Assembly (NCBI GenBank): GCA_009602735.1
Contig: WELA01004268.1
Span: forward strand, 1,198,363 to 1,262,362
Reading direction: 5' to 3'
From: Mesotaenium endlicherianum
Taxonomy: Eukaryota; Streptophyta; Zygnematophyceae; Zygnematales; Mesotaeniaceae
Length of the DNA: 64,000 nucleotides
The position numbers and the translations under genes were made by a program. Positions 47,441 through 59,535 of this stretch are shown one piece after another. How positions within the stretch are numbered: position 1 is the stretch's first letter; each line of letters starts with the position of its first letter. The notes below the pieces were generated by a model. That model saw only the letters and a list, made by a program, of their open reading frames with translations, made no database searches and was not told the origin of the DNA.

Positions 47441-49179
47441 GTTAATATGCTTGTAAGTATACCTAGTGGTCTAAGAGGACATATTAGCCCTTGTCGTCAA
47501 GTTTAGGAGGAGTAGACCACCACCAATAGCACATCACGTTGACAGGCTGCTGCTGTCCTCATATTGCACAGCTCTTGCGCTTTTTCCAACGTCTAGCTGA
47601 AGAAGATGGTAGCAAAATAAGGACATGAGGTGTTTCACATTCAGGAGCTATGCACTTGGAGAACGCAGTTCATCTTGTAGTTCATCTCATTAAGAAGCTA
47701 CAATCAACAGCTCCAGAGCTGCCCATACCTGCAAAGAATGTCTTGCTTTTGCCCCCCTTCCCAGGCCTGTCCAAGGTCTTTCTTTGTCCCGATGATCCAA
47801 CCTCTGTAGGCTGCCGACGAGCCCCTTCAGAAGGTGCTGGCCGACCTTCATCACCATAAGCAAAAGTATGGGAAGCATCTTATCAAATTTATATAAACGA
47901 GAGGCTTTTTTTGCTCATAGTATGCTCTGCAAGTTATAACTTTACTTGCACACAGCCATGACAATGCAGCTGGTGAATACAAGATGATACTGCTTAAGAG
48001 AAATAAAGCTCCACTCACTCTATTCCACAACTTAGGCCCCCTTGTATCTGAAAATTTATCTAGGTGGTTGAGTGGTCTAGAATACAATGCGTACCACTAG
48101 CCAAGATGAAGATTGCGACCAATAAGGCGAGTGCCACCATGCCCCACAGCAACCACAGCTGCCCTTCAAACTCTGGCCGCCTCCTTGAAGGACCCCTCTT
48201 CCAAGTATGCCCCCGTTTCATGTCTCTTATCTGCTAACTGTCCAAGCTATTTCACAAGGCCATACCCTCTAAAGGTCTCACAGAAGTACATGACATATAC
48301 GTCGAGGTCCAAAATATCTGGGATTAAGATGATCCGATGACCCTGGCAGCGCCCATCATGTAATAAATATACATTATTTGCGCTTCAACGCACTTAAGAG
48401 CCACATAAATCTGTTACAATTCGTCGCTAAAACGCCCTACATTTCAAGCAAGGCACCCTTAATGCCAACGCGATCACGAGGTCCCAGACAACAATGCTCG
48501 TCACACTGAGTCGATCACAACCAAATATTTACCATCATGGGTATGCTTGAACACCTTAAGAATGTGGTGAACAGAAGACCAGCATTAGTAGACCAGAGAA
48601 AAAAAGTGTCATCCCCAATGGTCCCCAACGCCTGCCAACTCCAGTATTGATTTTGTGGAGTTCGGTTGACTCTCAACGTATGCCAATGACTTTTTTAGTG
48701 GTACTGTACTGTACTGTACAGCTTAAGCTGGTTCAAGCGACGGCAAGCGACGGGCTTGGTTGATTGGGCTTGGCTGGGTCATTGGTGGGGTGACTGGTAA
48801 GAATGCGGGTGAAATAGCGCCCAAAATTCGACGATTTCAAGTAACGACCTGAAGTCAAATTACCAACTATTTAACTATCGATTTGCGGCCTAAACTAACC
48901 ATAATTTGTAGCAGTAGTGACCTACAATCAGAATTAGGAACCGCAATGAAAGGATACAATTTTTTAGCTACCCGGACTCAAGAAATCCGAAATATTAGCG
49001 CCAGTTTCCCCCCCAAGTGTGGGCTGGGCTCTAATATTTCTCACATAATCTGGTTACTCGACACTTAATATCCTTCAGTTGATGATAGAGAGCAGAACGT
49101 CGGGCCTCAGCGTCGTACCCATCGTACACAACTATCGTGCACCCTGTTGACAAATGGATTCGCCCTTTCAACGACAACG
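47441..49179. other. Upstream flank of the FAS1-GT29 gene, mostly unassigned
   Basis: A first exon with a signal peptide or membrane anchor for the minus-strand gene would be expected here but was not fixed. A minus-strand frame near 47700-47860 (reading TEVGSSGQRKTLDRPGKGGK) could be an exon of this or another gene, without family support. A TACTG pentamer is repeated four times at 48702-48720. The rest shows nothing recognisable. Confidence 0.4.
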
Positions 49180-49902
49180 GTCGCGACTTCTATCAGTTCG
49201 ACGGCGCAGCAAGCGTGGCGCAACTCACGGACGATCAAGTACGGACGGTCAACGTTTCGAGTACGGACTCACCGACCAAATGACTGACCTCTGCACAGTC
49301 AGCATTGAAAGTCAAAGTCTAAATCACACGAAACAGTGACTGCAACGAGTCAAAACCAACACTCAATGATGGGTGGGGTTTGACAATTCAGTCAGTTGGG
49401 AAGCTGATCACGTAGGGACCAGCAAATGGTCCACGCCAGCAGATGCCAAGTCAAGCGATGCTGACTGAGCGGCTACTTTGGCAAGTGCCAAGTAAGGTTA
49501 GGCTGTGGGAACTCGCCACCTCAGCCATGGACATGTGGTATGGCTACCACGACTTGAGCGGCCACCTCAAGGGACATGGGCTCGACGGCCACATAGGCGT
49601 GCATGCTGACCGAAAGATTAAGCAGCCACACGCGACGATCACGAGGCGTGCATGCATGCTGAGTGACGCCAAATAATTTAAGGTGTCACGAGCGACAGCG
49701 TCGAGGAATTGCATGCATGCAAGCCGATGACTAAGTCGGTACTCTCGAGAAAGTGGTGCTTGCGTGGTGCCTGAGATAGGCGCAAGCCTCACACGCTGTG
49801 ACTTCATTTCACCCTCGCACAGTCTCGCCAAGAAGCTGAAGGAGCGAATCGCAAAGAAGGAGAATTAGAGAGAAGGAGCGAAGGCGCGAAGGAGATAGAA
49901 AC
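49180..49902 (+). repeat. Dispersed repeat family X, copy 2
   Basis: Matches 5650-6540 in the same orientation, including GTCAGCATTGAAAGTCAA, GTGCATGCTGACCGAAAG-like and GCATGCATGC words and the purine-rich AAGGAGCGAAGG tail. It directly abuts repeat Y copy 2. Confidence 0.6.
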
Positions 49903-50690
49903 TTAATGGCAACGGACGCGTTTTGAGGAGACCTTTCTGAAATGTCCTAGTTCGATTAATTTTGTGCGCAAACAAAGACGCCATGTCAATTTGAGTGAAG
50001 GATGGTCATAATAACAAACCAAAAGTGTACCACATGACTTGCAAGAGAAATCCGACTCTAAAGCCAACTGTCCAAAATGAGGGACCACGAGATCCCAGCC
50101 TACTATGTACCTAGTGACCACCCGGTTGGCCACGGCGTACGGTGCGCCGTTTCATGGGAAACCCGTTAAGTTGGGACCCACGGAATTAGGTATAATGACC
50201 ATATTAATTGGTTGGTTGACTAAAGTCCTAATTGTTTAGTTGACTGATGACGCCTCCGCTTACCCAAGAATTAACCACACTGGTAGGACATCAATTTACC
50301 GAATCTCAGTCGACATCCCAACTTTAGATATACTACATATCGGTCACATAAGCCAACCTACAAATAATTATCTATATGAATACATCTACCCTCAGCATAC
50401 TGAGTCCAACTATACTGATGATTATTACGCGAGCTCACTATATATCAACCTACTGATATTATGTCCTATATACACTGATAATCTCAGCAAACTACACTAT
50501 GGTACAAAAGTCATCCTGTTGACCTCTCGACAAAGTATGAAAACTCGCTTTATATCGATACATATTCATTTCGATGAATCGCACATATGAGTATATTGAC
50601 ATTTCCTTATTAAATGATGTATGTAGTACGCAATTTAATTGAATGTATAGTGAAGTGATTAACTAAGTTCCTCTCTAAAGACACATACAT
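49903..50690 (-). repeat. LTR-like repeat family Y, copy 2
   Basis: Reverse complement of 8312-9137, roughly 80 percent similar by eye. Head (TGACATGGC...CCGTTGCCATTAAG read on the minus strand) to tail is collinear with copy 1. It is fused at its 3' end to repeat X. Confidence 0.65.
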
Positions 50691-51688
50691 GACGCTGATT
50701 TTAATTGCAGCAAGCTCTTGGCAAGTCAATAACAACAGCGTGCATAAATCATTGGTAAGTTTTTTGCACCGTAACCCCAAGCCAGCGAGACTCTATTGGC
50801 ATACTTGTGCCCTTGGCTATAAATTCTTGCATGCACTATGAACAAGAAGTATATCAGATACTCCTCATATCATTGAAAAACTTCAAGATTCACAGGTCTT
50901 GTTTTGTTCTCATTTGCTTGCTCAATTTCTAATTGAAACAATAATGAGTAGACATTTGTGATATTGTGCTGCTTTTGGGTCTAACTTATTTCTGCATACT
51001 AAATAGGTCAATCTGCGCGAAGAGCACACCATGTCACTTTCAAAAGCTGTTTCTTTTTCTTTCTGATAAAGTGCACCATATCTATCACTATCCTGTGGCA
51101 GAAGAGACTCACATACGTTCCTGCCCATGTGTGTGTAAGAGAGAAAGATAGACAATTCAACGTGATTGTTTGGGAGGATAAAGGCGTCCATGAAATATTG
51201 CTTGGCGAGACACCACCTCATAAATAAACCCCAAAATTCAAGAAGGGATGAGGTGAGTGTGAGTTCTGGTAAATATTGGTAGCTCCTAGTCCAAAATGTC
51301 AAACCTAAGAGCTTTACTGCGCTTGGGCCCATGCTCCCACGAGGGAGATCTATCATTAAACGCGCGCTTCTTCTCTGGTATTATGAGAGACGTCCTGAAC
51401 AGAGAAAAATTCATGGAAGCTTATTGCTGTAGTCTCATCATCGACCCCACAGAGTGGCTGATTGCAGGCAAAGCAACAAGTCCAACAGTAAGCATGTATG
51501 AACTGTCAAGTGTGACCAGTCCCAGCAACGTCAAATGTTCTTGGACAAGAATAATGAGAGACATGCATGCTTATACTACGCTGAATCATGCCAGAGCTTG
51601 TGAAGACCTGCCGACTATAATTATAACAAGCCTCTTGTTGAACACACGAGAGATGTATGGTCCTCGCTGACATGAAAACATATCCGAT
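50691..51688. other. Intergenic, no gene recognised
   Basis: 3' flank of the minus-strand unknown gene. Short frames exist on both strands without family motifs or splice support. No RNA gene or repeat recognised. Confidence 0.4.
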
Positions 51689-54393
51689 TCAGCTGGACCA
51701 AAAAATCTCGCTTTTAACAGTGAAGTTATACAAGAAGGAGGGTCTAGGAAAATAAGTCCTGCAGAGCATACATCTACTCTTATTGCCCTTCTCCTCTCCA
51801 AGTGCGGTAGGGTCAAAAGAATACCTCAAAATTTGGTTTTCTGTAAAGTCATAACTGATAGGGAGCTCCGATGACAATGAAGGTGACTGAAGCTCCGGGT
51901 CAGGAGTACACTGTCTGACTCCACCAGCTCTTTCAAGAGAGAAAGATAAATAATTCTCGTCTCTTTGTTGAGGCAGTGGCTCATCGTCATCGTCTCCACA
52001 GACATCAATGGGACTTAGTCCCCTTCCTGGAAATATTAAAAATATGCAAACCACTGAGTCAATCCCACGCACGACCAATAGGACCAATCCCAGTAGTATT
52101 ATTTTCTTGTATGAGTAGGCCTGGTTCATTCTACTGTGCACGGCACTGAACTGAGTCTGACAAAATTGTTCTGCATAGACGAACATTGAACATACAGAAA
52201 ATCTGCTGTACAAGAGAGCAGGCAGTGGCCTCCAGAAACGCATACAACCTGCAGCAATGTATTGTTATTTCATAGATCATGATATCAAGCTGCAAGTATG
52301 TGCTGTATATATGGAAGTACACATATAATGTCAAGACACTCACATAGTTGTACCTGTACATATCTTTGTCTTGTCAGCTTGCAACCTTTTCTTTGTCTCC
52401 CTGAGCCCATGTGGTCCTCGAGTCTGCCAATCCTTCTGAAACTTTGGAGACAGTTGGGTGGGTTGCTTCTGAGGTAACTCAAACTGGCCAACTTGAGCTT
52501 TCCAAGTTTTTTCTTTGTTGCCTGACAGTTGGAAACTTTTCTGCAAGGCAGGCGCAAATACCTTCTGAGACAACGCAACCTGGTCTGCCTCAGTACTCCA
52601 AGTTTTGCCTCCGTTGCCTAGAGATTGGCAGCTTTTCTGAGTGACAGGAGACAAATGAGTGGATTGCTTCTGAGACAACTCAACCTGGTCACCATTGGTT
52701 GGCCAAGTCTTCTCCTCATTACCAGCTAGTTGTTCTTTGCTCCCACTCAAGGACGGGGACTGCACCGTTCTCCAACTTGTCCTTATTCCCGTCCTGCAAT
52801 TTAGAGAAACTGAATTCTCAGAATAAACACGTTCGGCAGATTACTTATCTAGCTGCTGAAGATTTACTGACCATCTCACAAAAATGATAAGATGAAGAAG
52901 CTTGTGCATCAGAAAAGGCACTGCGTGCTAGGCATTAATTCCTGAATATTACAGCTACTTATTAAAAAACGCGTTTAATCTGCCCAACTCACTTCACAAA
53001 CATTTCTTGCACGAGGTTCTCCGCAACTTGCTCCTGCGATGCTGATATATCTGCATCACAACATATCACGTGCTGAGGAGAAGGGCCTCTACTCAGCACC
53101 CCTTTCTAATTTTCAGGTACCCTGCTGTTGATCAATATAAGCTTGACCCAAGGATAGCCATGTCGGTATACTTATTACCTTCACAGGAAGTTGGCAGAGA
53201 AGCAGTCTCTGCATCTTTGCAGATTGATTCGCCAATAATACATTCCCCACCATGTGCATCACACTCTGTAAAAACCAACAAAAATTGTGTTTACGTTCAC
53301 ATGATGTTCACTGGCTGTGAAAGTGTGCTGCAGCGCTCCTGTAAATAAAATTTAGCAACTTGTTTTTTCCTTGTCTGTCTTAGAGTAGATGCAAGGAAAC
53401 TAATGGCACTGCTTCATATGAAAGTCTACCACACCAACAGCTTCTAACATTGCTATCTCTTAAGCTCAAAAGGTAACCCATGACTTTCCTTCTGCAGCAT
53501 AGTGAGGGAGATTCATTGGCAATGGAGGCGGGGCCAGGCTGGTCAAGCTAAGTAAGTCAAGCGACTTCGATACTGGTTTTTCATTATGATTCTTGTGATC
53601 TGGTCCTGCAGCTGGATTGTCAGCTTGCTCCTGAGCTTGCTGTGTCCTTCTTTGCTCAAAGAATTGTCTCTGCCTGTAAAAAAATGTTCCAGGTGAAAGA
53701 AGAATACGCCGCCCTTTCACTAAGTGTTTTATAATATAAGCACATATTACACGACATCCATCATCTCCGATTCGCCACCCATTTCATGCACTATGAAGTT
53801 TGATCACATTTCCAGTGGCAATCCATATAGTATCTCACTCAGAAATGAAATTACCTGATCTGTATCGAGCTCTTTGACTGCCGGCCACAGTATCAATGTG
53901 TCAGTGCTCTAAAGTTTTCTTGACTCGTATAAAGTAAATGAGCTCATAGGAAGCAGCACTTAAAAGCGGAGACTGACATCAGGTTGCAAACCAGAACAAG
54001 AAGAGTACTATGCTATATTGTGCAATTTCACATAGCAACACTGCTAATTTTCAGGTTGCTCACCTCTTTCACTTTCCGTCTCGAACCACCCATCCATTGC
54101 AGCATCTCGTTGAGTGTGCAAACTTCTAAGTAGTCTTCCGCAGTAACTTAACGGAGGAGCACAATACAGTATGAATACCACCAAATGAGGGTAAATACAG
54201 TTCCTCTGTACAAATATGACACTGAAACGGAATAAGTTCCCCACACAGGAAACTCGATTTTTCTGCTGAAGCTTGCTTTAATTGCAGCTTTCACTGCTTT
54301 CGCATGCTCTGGCACCTTCTCGCGCAACAGTTGCATGGATCGTACAATGGATACTCGCTGACGACAAGGACACTTATGTCCGCAGTGCTCCAT
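51689..54393 (-). CDS. Multi-exon gene of unknown function
   Basis: I do not recognise the family. Four exons chain with agreeing phases and good splice signals: 53179-53265, 52993-53050, 52354-52793 and 51689-52026 (stop at 51689). They carry CDAHGGECIIGESICKDAE, ASQEQVAENLVQEMFVK, a Gln/Ser/Lys-rich 146-residue stretch with repeated EKTW-x-Q-ELSQKQ-like units, and a final exon with an acidic CGDDDDEP patch and ENQILRYSFDPTALGEEK. Likely upstream exons are 53470-53673 (RQRQFFEQRRTQQAQEQ), about 54065-54128, and 54247-54393 (CPCRQRVSIVRSMQLLREK and a basic helix). Their joins were not fixed. It looks like a soluble, largely disordered, possibly nuclear protein. It is transcribed away from the VOC gene, 0.3 kb apart. 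Confidence 0.6.
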
Positions 54394-54705
54394 ATGGAAA
54401 ACAGTATTAGCACGTATAATTTGGCAACTAATTTGTCGAGAGTAAACAGCAGGAATATCACACTGAAACGATAGCTCTTCGTGACCAGACAGTGCAGAAC
54501 CGTATGCTTGATGGCGAATCGATCATGCATGCTTGTGAGCTAGACGCACTGAAGTGGAAGGTCACGTCTTATACTGCAGTATTCTTTCCCGTTGTCAGGG
54601 TGGTTACTCCTGACGCACTGTGTTAAAGTTGCTGCGCTATGCCGAAATTCAATGCATTTGTGGGCTAAGGTTATCACAGTCAGTTAGGTCTTCAGGTCCG
54701 CAGCT
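54394..54705. promoter_or_regulatory. Probable shared promoter region of two divergent genes
   Basis: About 310 bp between the first recognised exon of the minus-strand unknown gene and the ATG of the VOC gene. No clear TATA box. The call rests on the head-to-head layout only. Confidence 0.4.
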
Positions 54706-55657
54706 ATGGCTTTATTGAAACACATCATGTTACTCACTAGAGACGTTCCAAAAGCTGCTCGATTCTATCATGAAGGACTTGGACTGAAGGTGTTTGTGTG
54801 CACAGAGCGCTGGGCGGAGCTGCATTCTGGATCCACTACTTTGGCCTTAAAACATTCTGACAGGTATAGTTTTTTACATGAGTTTGCTTTAAGGTCGGTC
54901 TTCTTTGCCTTCTGTTCAAGGTACTTTATCATCAAGCTGACTACTTTCTCACGCACTCTTGGAAACTAGCGCCCTCTTATAGTTAAGAATGCCTTCTTTC
55001 AGAAATCCTGCATTCAAGGCGGCATGGCAGATACCGTCAAATAAGGACTGGCAGTGTCTTGCTAGAGTCTCAGAAATACAAACATGCTGATCAACTGCTT
55101 AATTGTCTGCCGAGCTCTTGGTTGTCAAAGCAGCAATCTAATATCAATCTTTAAGGTCACTCATCTGACAACAACAACGAAGCGCATCCTGGGTTTGAAG
55201 AATAAGACGCACATCTTACAATCACTGAGTGCTGAGCTGTGTGCAGTATGTGGGCGCAGTGAGGCACAGTTGACAACAGGCTATTCTCCCTTTCTCTCAT
55301 TCTCCGTCCTAGACCTTGACACAACGGTTGTGCGGCTGCTGTCGATGGGAGCTGTACTGGATGGTCCCATCCTCTATCCAACGCATGGCAAGGTAAATGC
55401 TTCTTGCATTTTGAAGAGCTATGACAGTTATAACGCCAAGGACAAGCTGGAAAGAAAATGAGCTGCTCTTTGTTCTCTGTATGCGTTGCATGACAGTGAT
55501 CCTCATTTGCACTTGAATCATTGAGTATGTGTTGTCTGCTGAGTTGAGGCTAATTATCAGTATCTTACTGCAACCTTTTCCTGTGCTGGAACAGGTGGCC
55601 TCTATTCGGGCACCAGATGGGCACATGCTAGGCCTGCATGAGCCTAATGAGTTGTAG
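54706..55657 (+). CDS. VOC-superfamily (glyoxalase-fold) small protein
   Basis: Single-module vicinal oxygen chelate protein related to plant lactoylglutathione lyase/dioxygenase-like proteins. Metal-dependent chemistry is typical for the fold, but the substrate is unknown. Three exons agree in phase: 54706-54863, 55260-55392 and 55595-55657, 117 residues. Exon 1 reads MALLKHIMLLTRDVPKAARF and AELHSGSTTLALKHSD. Exon 2 reads EAQLTTGYSPFLSFSVLDLD and GAVLDGPILYPTHGK. Exon 3 reads VASIRAPDGHMLGLHEPNEL. The beta-alpha-beta-beta-beta pattern is seen twice, with candidate metal ligands His6, a Glu in exon 1 (WAEL) and the Glu of LHEP near the end. The length is normal for one-module plant homologues. 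No organelle targeting sequence is evident. It appears intact. Confidence 0.9.
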
Positions 55658-56632
55658 CAAGGCGTGCCTTCAAGGTGTCGTTATGGGCTACCTGTTCTGG
55701 GCCAACATATGCTATCTTGAGGTCTACTCCTAATCCAGTTGCAACAAGCGACCTATGTTCATTAGCATATGCACATATGCTTTTGGGGTCAATAATCTGG
55801 TACGTGGATATTCTAAAAAAGTAACCTTGTTTGAGGTGGTCACATACTATTAAGTAGTAACGGCCTCTCTATGTGTGCACCCAGAGGTTGAACAGATCAG
55901 GTGTTCAGTTTCAAACCAGGGGTAGCTCTTCGCTTTAACTTGTAGTTATTATAGTAAATTGCAATAGCTTGTCCCTAGCTAAAGTTTAATCTTATTGACG
56001 GGAGTCAAAAGTACTGTGCATGCCAGGAACATGACCTCTTTCTTGTTGAGTTAAAGATCCAGTGGAGCCTTAGTTTATCGCTGGTAAGGAGTATGCATTG
56101 GGCTTATGCTGAATTTGGGAAGGAATAAGTGCTTCACAATATGCAAACATAAAAACACAAGCGGCTTTCTGGCGCTTGCGCTTGTTTCTATTCGAGAATG
56201 TGTTCCTCTGCTGCCTTGTTCTTCTTCACAATGATTACCTGGTCCCATACTTGAAAGAGATTGGTGGCATGTACATTACAGATGTAAGATGAGCACAAAT
56301 TAAAAGTAATGTAGCATGAAGGCATGCCAGTATTTGGCAACAATGATCATACATTCTCAAATGGTCAACTATCTATCTTGGCAGGATGTGGGCACACTAC
56401 AAGCTACCGATGCATATGATAGGTGCCTGTTCCAATTTGGCAAACCCTGTATGGTGCACTTGCCCAAACAACTTATTATGTCTTCCTTCTGGTTCCACCT
56501 TCGACAAACTCTAGTGCATTCAGCACTCAGCATCCTCTTGGAAGTCCATGTTTTTCCCGCGTTTGCCATCCATGCAGGGTACAAGAGGAGAAGCACTAGC
56601 GGGTGCCAAATTAGTCGGGTGCCAAATTAGTC
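55658..56632. other. Intergenic, no gene recognised
   Basis: 3' flank of the VOC gene. Short frames only. A perfect 16-bp tandem duplication (GGGTGCCAAATTAGTC twice) at 56601-56632 marks the edge of element F. Confidence 0.4.
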
Positions 56633-59349
56633 TACCCATCACCGGGTTCTCTCACTTTTAACTGTACCTCTGCTTCAACACACTTCAGCTTGATGTCTTG
56701 ATGTCTATTTAGCCAGGAACTGCGTAGCACGAAATCATAAAAGCCAGCGTTGAGTACCTCAAATGTCAGCTCTTCAGTTGGTATTGCATTACAAGAACCT
56801 CACCGAACCTCAATAGGCTTGGTTATATTTCCTCCCGGGATACATGAGACATCTCCAAGAAATATGATTCTATTCCCTAGGTTGTTAGATGGCAGTCTTA
56901 GTCACTGAACTAAGTCTTTATGGATGAACGTCTGTGACGCTCCTCCGTCAACAGATGCCCATGCCTTCCTACGTGCAATCATGCAGTGCAATCGAATAGG
57001 AGGCATTGACTCTTCCCAACTTTCGCATTGTTCTCCTGACTTAGCAACATGTCCAGGATGAACAAGATCGTCCATAGTGTGCACTCTCTGAAGATCCATA
57101 TTGCTTATGATTTCCTTTATCTGGCATGGGCCCATAACACCTGCTAAGAGGGCAGCTAGCGATGACTCACTACCGTTAGTATCCTCACAGTCAATAGATT
57201 ACATTATTGACTGCCGCTTTTCTTTTGAAGGCTGAATTTCTCAATCGACCTTTGGCAGGTTCTTTATAGGATATTGCTCTCTATAGTGTCCTTTCTCTTG
57301 GCAATGGTAGCAAATCGAGTTTGCTGAGGCTGGTCTTGGCTTAATTTCTGCCACCACCTCTTTGAAAGCTATCTCGAGACTAACCACCTCTACCTTTAGA
57401 CTACATAGCATTGTACTTATACTCATAAGACACCTGCTCATCCTCTTTATCATCCTCAACCTGGTCTCCTTCGATGGCATTGTAAGAACCGTGTGGCTAT
57501 ATTACAATCTTTATTATCAGAAAGTGGCACTTATGGTTGAAATGTTGTTGATCTCAAGCATCAAAATCTCGAATCAAGTCAACCAGCAGCTCATGCATCT
57601 TCTCCGCAAAATGACTTGAGACCTCAAACTTCAAGCCATACCTGCAGTTTGCTACTCTACACAGCTTCGTCAAGGCTGGCAGTTTCATCATGTTCTCCTG
57701 AGAACCTCTAAGCATACTCAGCCATTGAAGTGTTTTGATTCAATGTCAAGGAGATTATCGCATACATAGCTTTCTCCCATTGATTGCTTACATCAAATTT
57801 GTCATGCAACTGCTGGACGACCTCTTCACACGTGAGATCATCGAGTTTGTTTAGACTTCCTTTCCTCTTTACAGTAGAGCTACCAGCCTGTTGCATTGCC
57901 TTTCAGCAAAGCACCAGCAAAGCACCAGTGTGCTGATCGTTTTGAAGTCTTACAAGTTGGGATGATTCTCCAACTACCGCTCAACATCACCTAGAAAGTT
58001 GATCGGGTAATACTCATTGTTTCCTTCAAGGTCATAGTCTTGAGGAGCCTTTGGCTTCGGCCTACTAGGCCCTTTGCCATCGCTCTATTCAATTTGAGAT
58101 CCCATTTGGTTTTTCCCTTACAACAGTGCAAGCATCATTTTGTTGTCATCTTGATGTCTTTGCAACATCATGTTCATTTGCATCTGCATCTCAATGTCCA
58201 TTCTCCTGACGTCAACATTTCGTTGTAGGCTAGCAACAACTGCATTGATTCGTCTGGCAGCAGCTTTGGCAATTCCTCTTGCTGCTGCAATAGCATTGCC
58301 CGTTTCACTCAGCTGCCTTTGCACACTTGGAAGTGGCACTGTATTGGGGACATCAAAAGGATTTCTGAGAATTGGCCTTGAATGCCGTGTTTTCGTCCAT
58401 CGCTCTGGCGTCATCAGCAAGACGTCTCCTTTCAACTATTGTTTTAGCTAAGAGTTCAACTTCTAATCCAACACGTTCTTCCTCAACCTGCTGAGCTGCT
58501 AATGTTTTGAGCTACTGCAGTCTTAGCATAAGTGCAAGGTTTAATGAAATTCTCTCCCTGGCCGTCCCTGTTATTACCGTTATGACTGTTATCCGTGTTG
58601 CTGGTTTGAGATTGGATCTGTATCTTTCAGAGAATTGTATTAAGAGCTCCAATACCACTGAAATGAATCAATTTACCATTAAGCGATCATCTATGTAATG
58701 AAATATCTTCATGTCAACAAGTAATCTTTATAGTGTTTTTTGGTTAACTTATTAATCAACAAAAGACCACATAGCTAGCGTAAGCAATTCTCACAAGTGA
58801 AATGCAAGTCACAAGCATCATTCTTACAATCAGTAAAGTCATACATAAGTAAGGTTACTAAAGCAGCTCGTGGTAACGGCTTGCAGACTTGGATTCAGAT
58901 ATTTTTAGAGTAATTTGTACTAAGAGTTGGCATCGTTTTCGAATGCCGAACTTGGTAGCATACCTAGCATATGTACATGGAATGAGTTTATTTTTCAAAG
59001 GCAAGTGCAATGGCACCGTCTATTAAGGAGTTAACCTCGTCAGTATGAAATTGACTGACCAAATGCACAGCCATCTCCCATCATACCAAAATTGCCATCC
59101 TCCTAAGGCGTCATTTGGCCTTTCATCTAGTATGTCACAATAGATGCATTGTTAGCAATTTGCTAAATCTGCGCAAGGCAATCAACTGGCTGTCGAAGAA
59201 TGTGTGAGCAAGTTGAGTTAAATAATATTCAGCTTACCGCTCTCGGAGAGTCATAATACCAAAATTTAATTAAAGTTCAACGGAGGGAATTTAAAAACTA
59301 TAACATTAAACTGTTTAAAATATATCTACCATTACACTTGTTCATTACA
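56633..59349 (-). mobile_element. Chromovirus fossil F (A/B family), broken
   Basis: Minus-strand relative of A and B. 5' LTR at 58659-59349 (TGTAATGAACAAG to TTTCA), primer site at 58643-58657 (TGGTATTGGAGCTC on the minus strand), gag about 57700-58440 (QRQLSETGNAIAAARGIAK), a zinc-knuckle segment near 57300 (CYHCQEKGHYREQ), and a protease region about 56640-57010 (DGGASQTFIHKDLVQ). The element stops at 56633 without reverse transcriptase. Several interruptions, old. Confidence 0.75.
58659..59349 (-). repeat. 5' LTR of chromovirus F
   Basis: 691 bp. Aligns in reverse complement with 6541-7259 along most of its length, for example GGTAGCATACCTAGCATATG and CATTCCATGTACAT on the opposite strand. 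Confidence 0.75.
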
Positions 59350-59535
59350 CAAAATCTATTGTTTTAAGAAACAAATATCTGTCACTTAACATTAGATGGC
59401 CCAGAGGGGCCCATATGGTTCACATGTCTTTTTTTGGCCCAATTACTTGGCCCCCTAGCACATGCTCGGAATTCTTTAATTTTATGTGAAAATGATCATA
59501 AACGATAGCTTATATCACAAGTATCTGCCATTAAA

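Noticed and set aside
47690-47878. Minus-strand frame upstream of the FAS1 exon as the missing first exon
   Set aside because: No signal peptide, no FAS1 start and no phase-proven join; left unassigned.
51296-51670. 124-codon plus-strand frame
   Set aside because: No recognisable family, composition like the flank, no splice or promoter support.
56316-56630. 104-codon plus-strand frame near element F
   Set aside because: No family motif; lies in the unassigned flank next to a tandem duplication.
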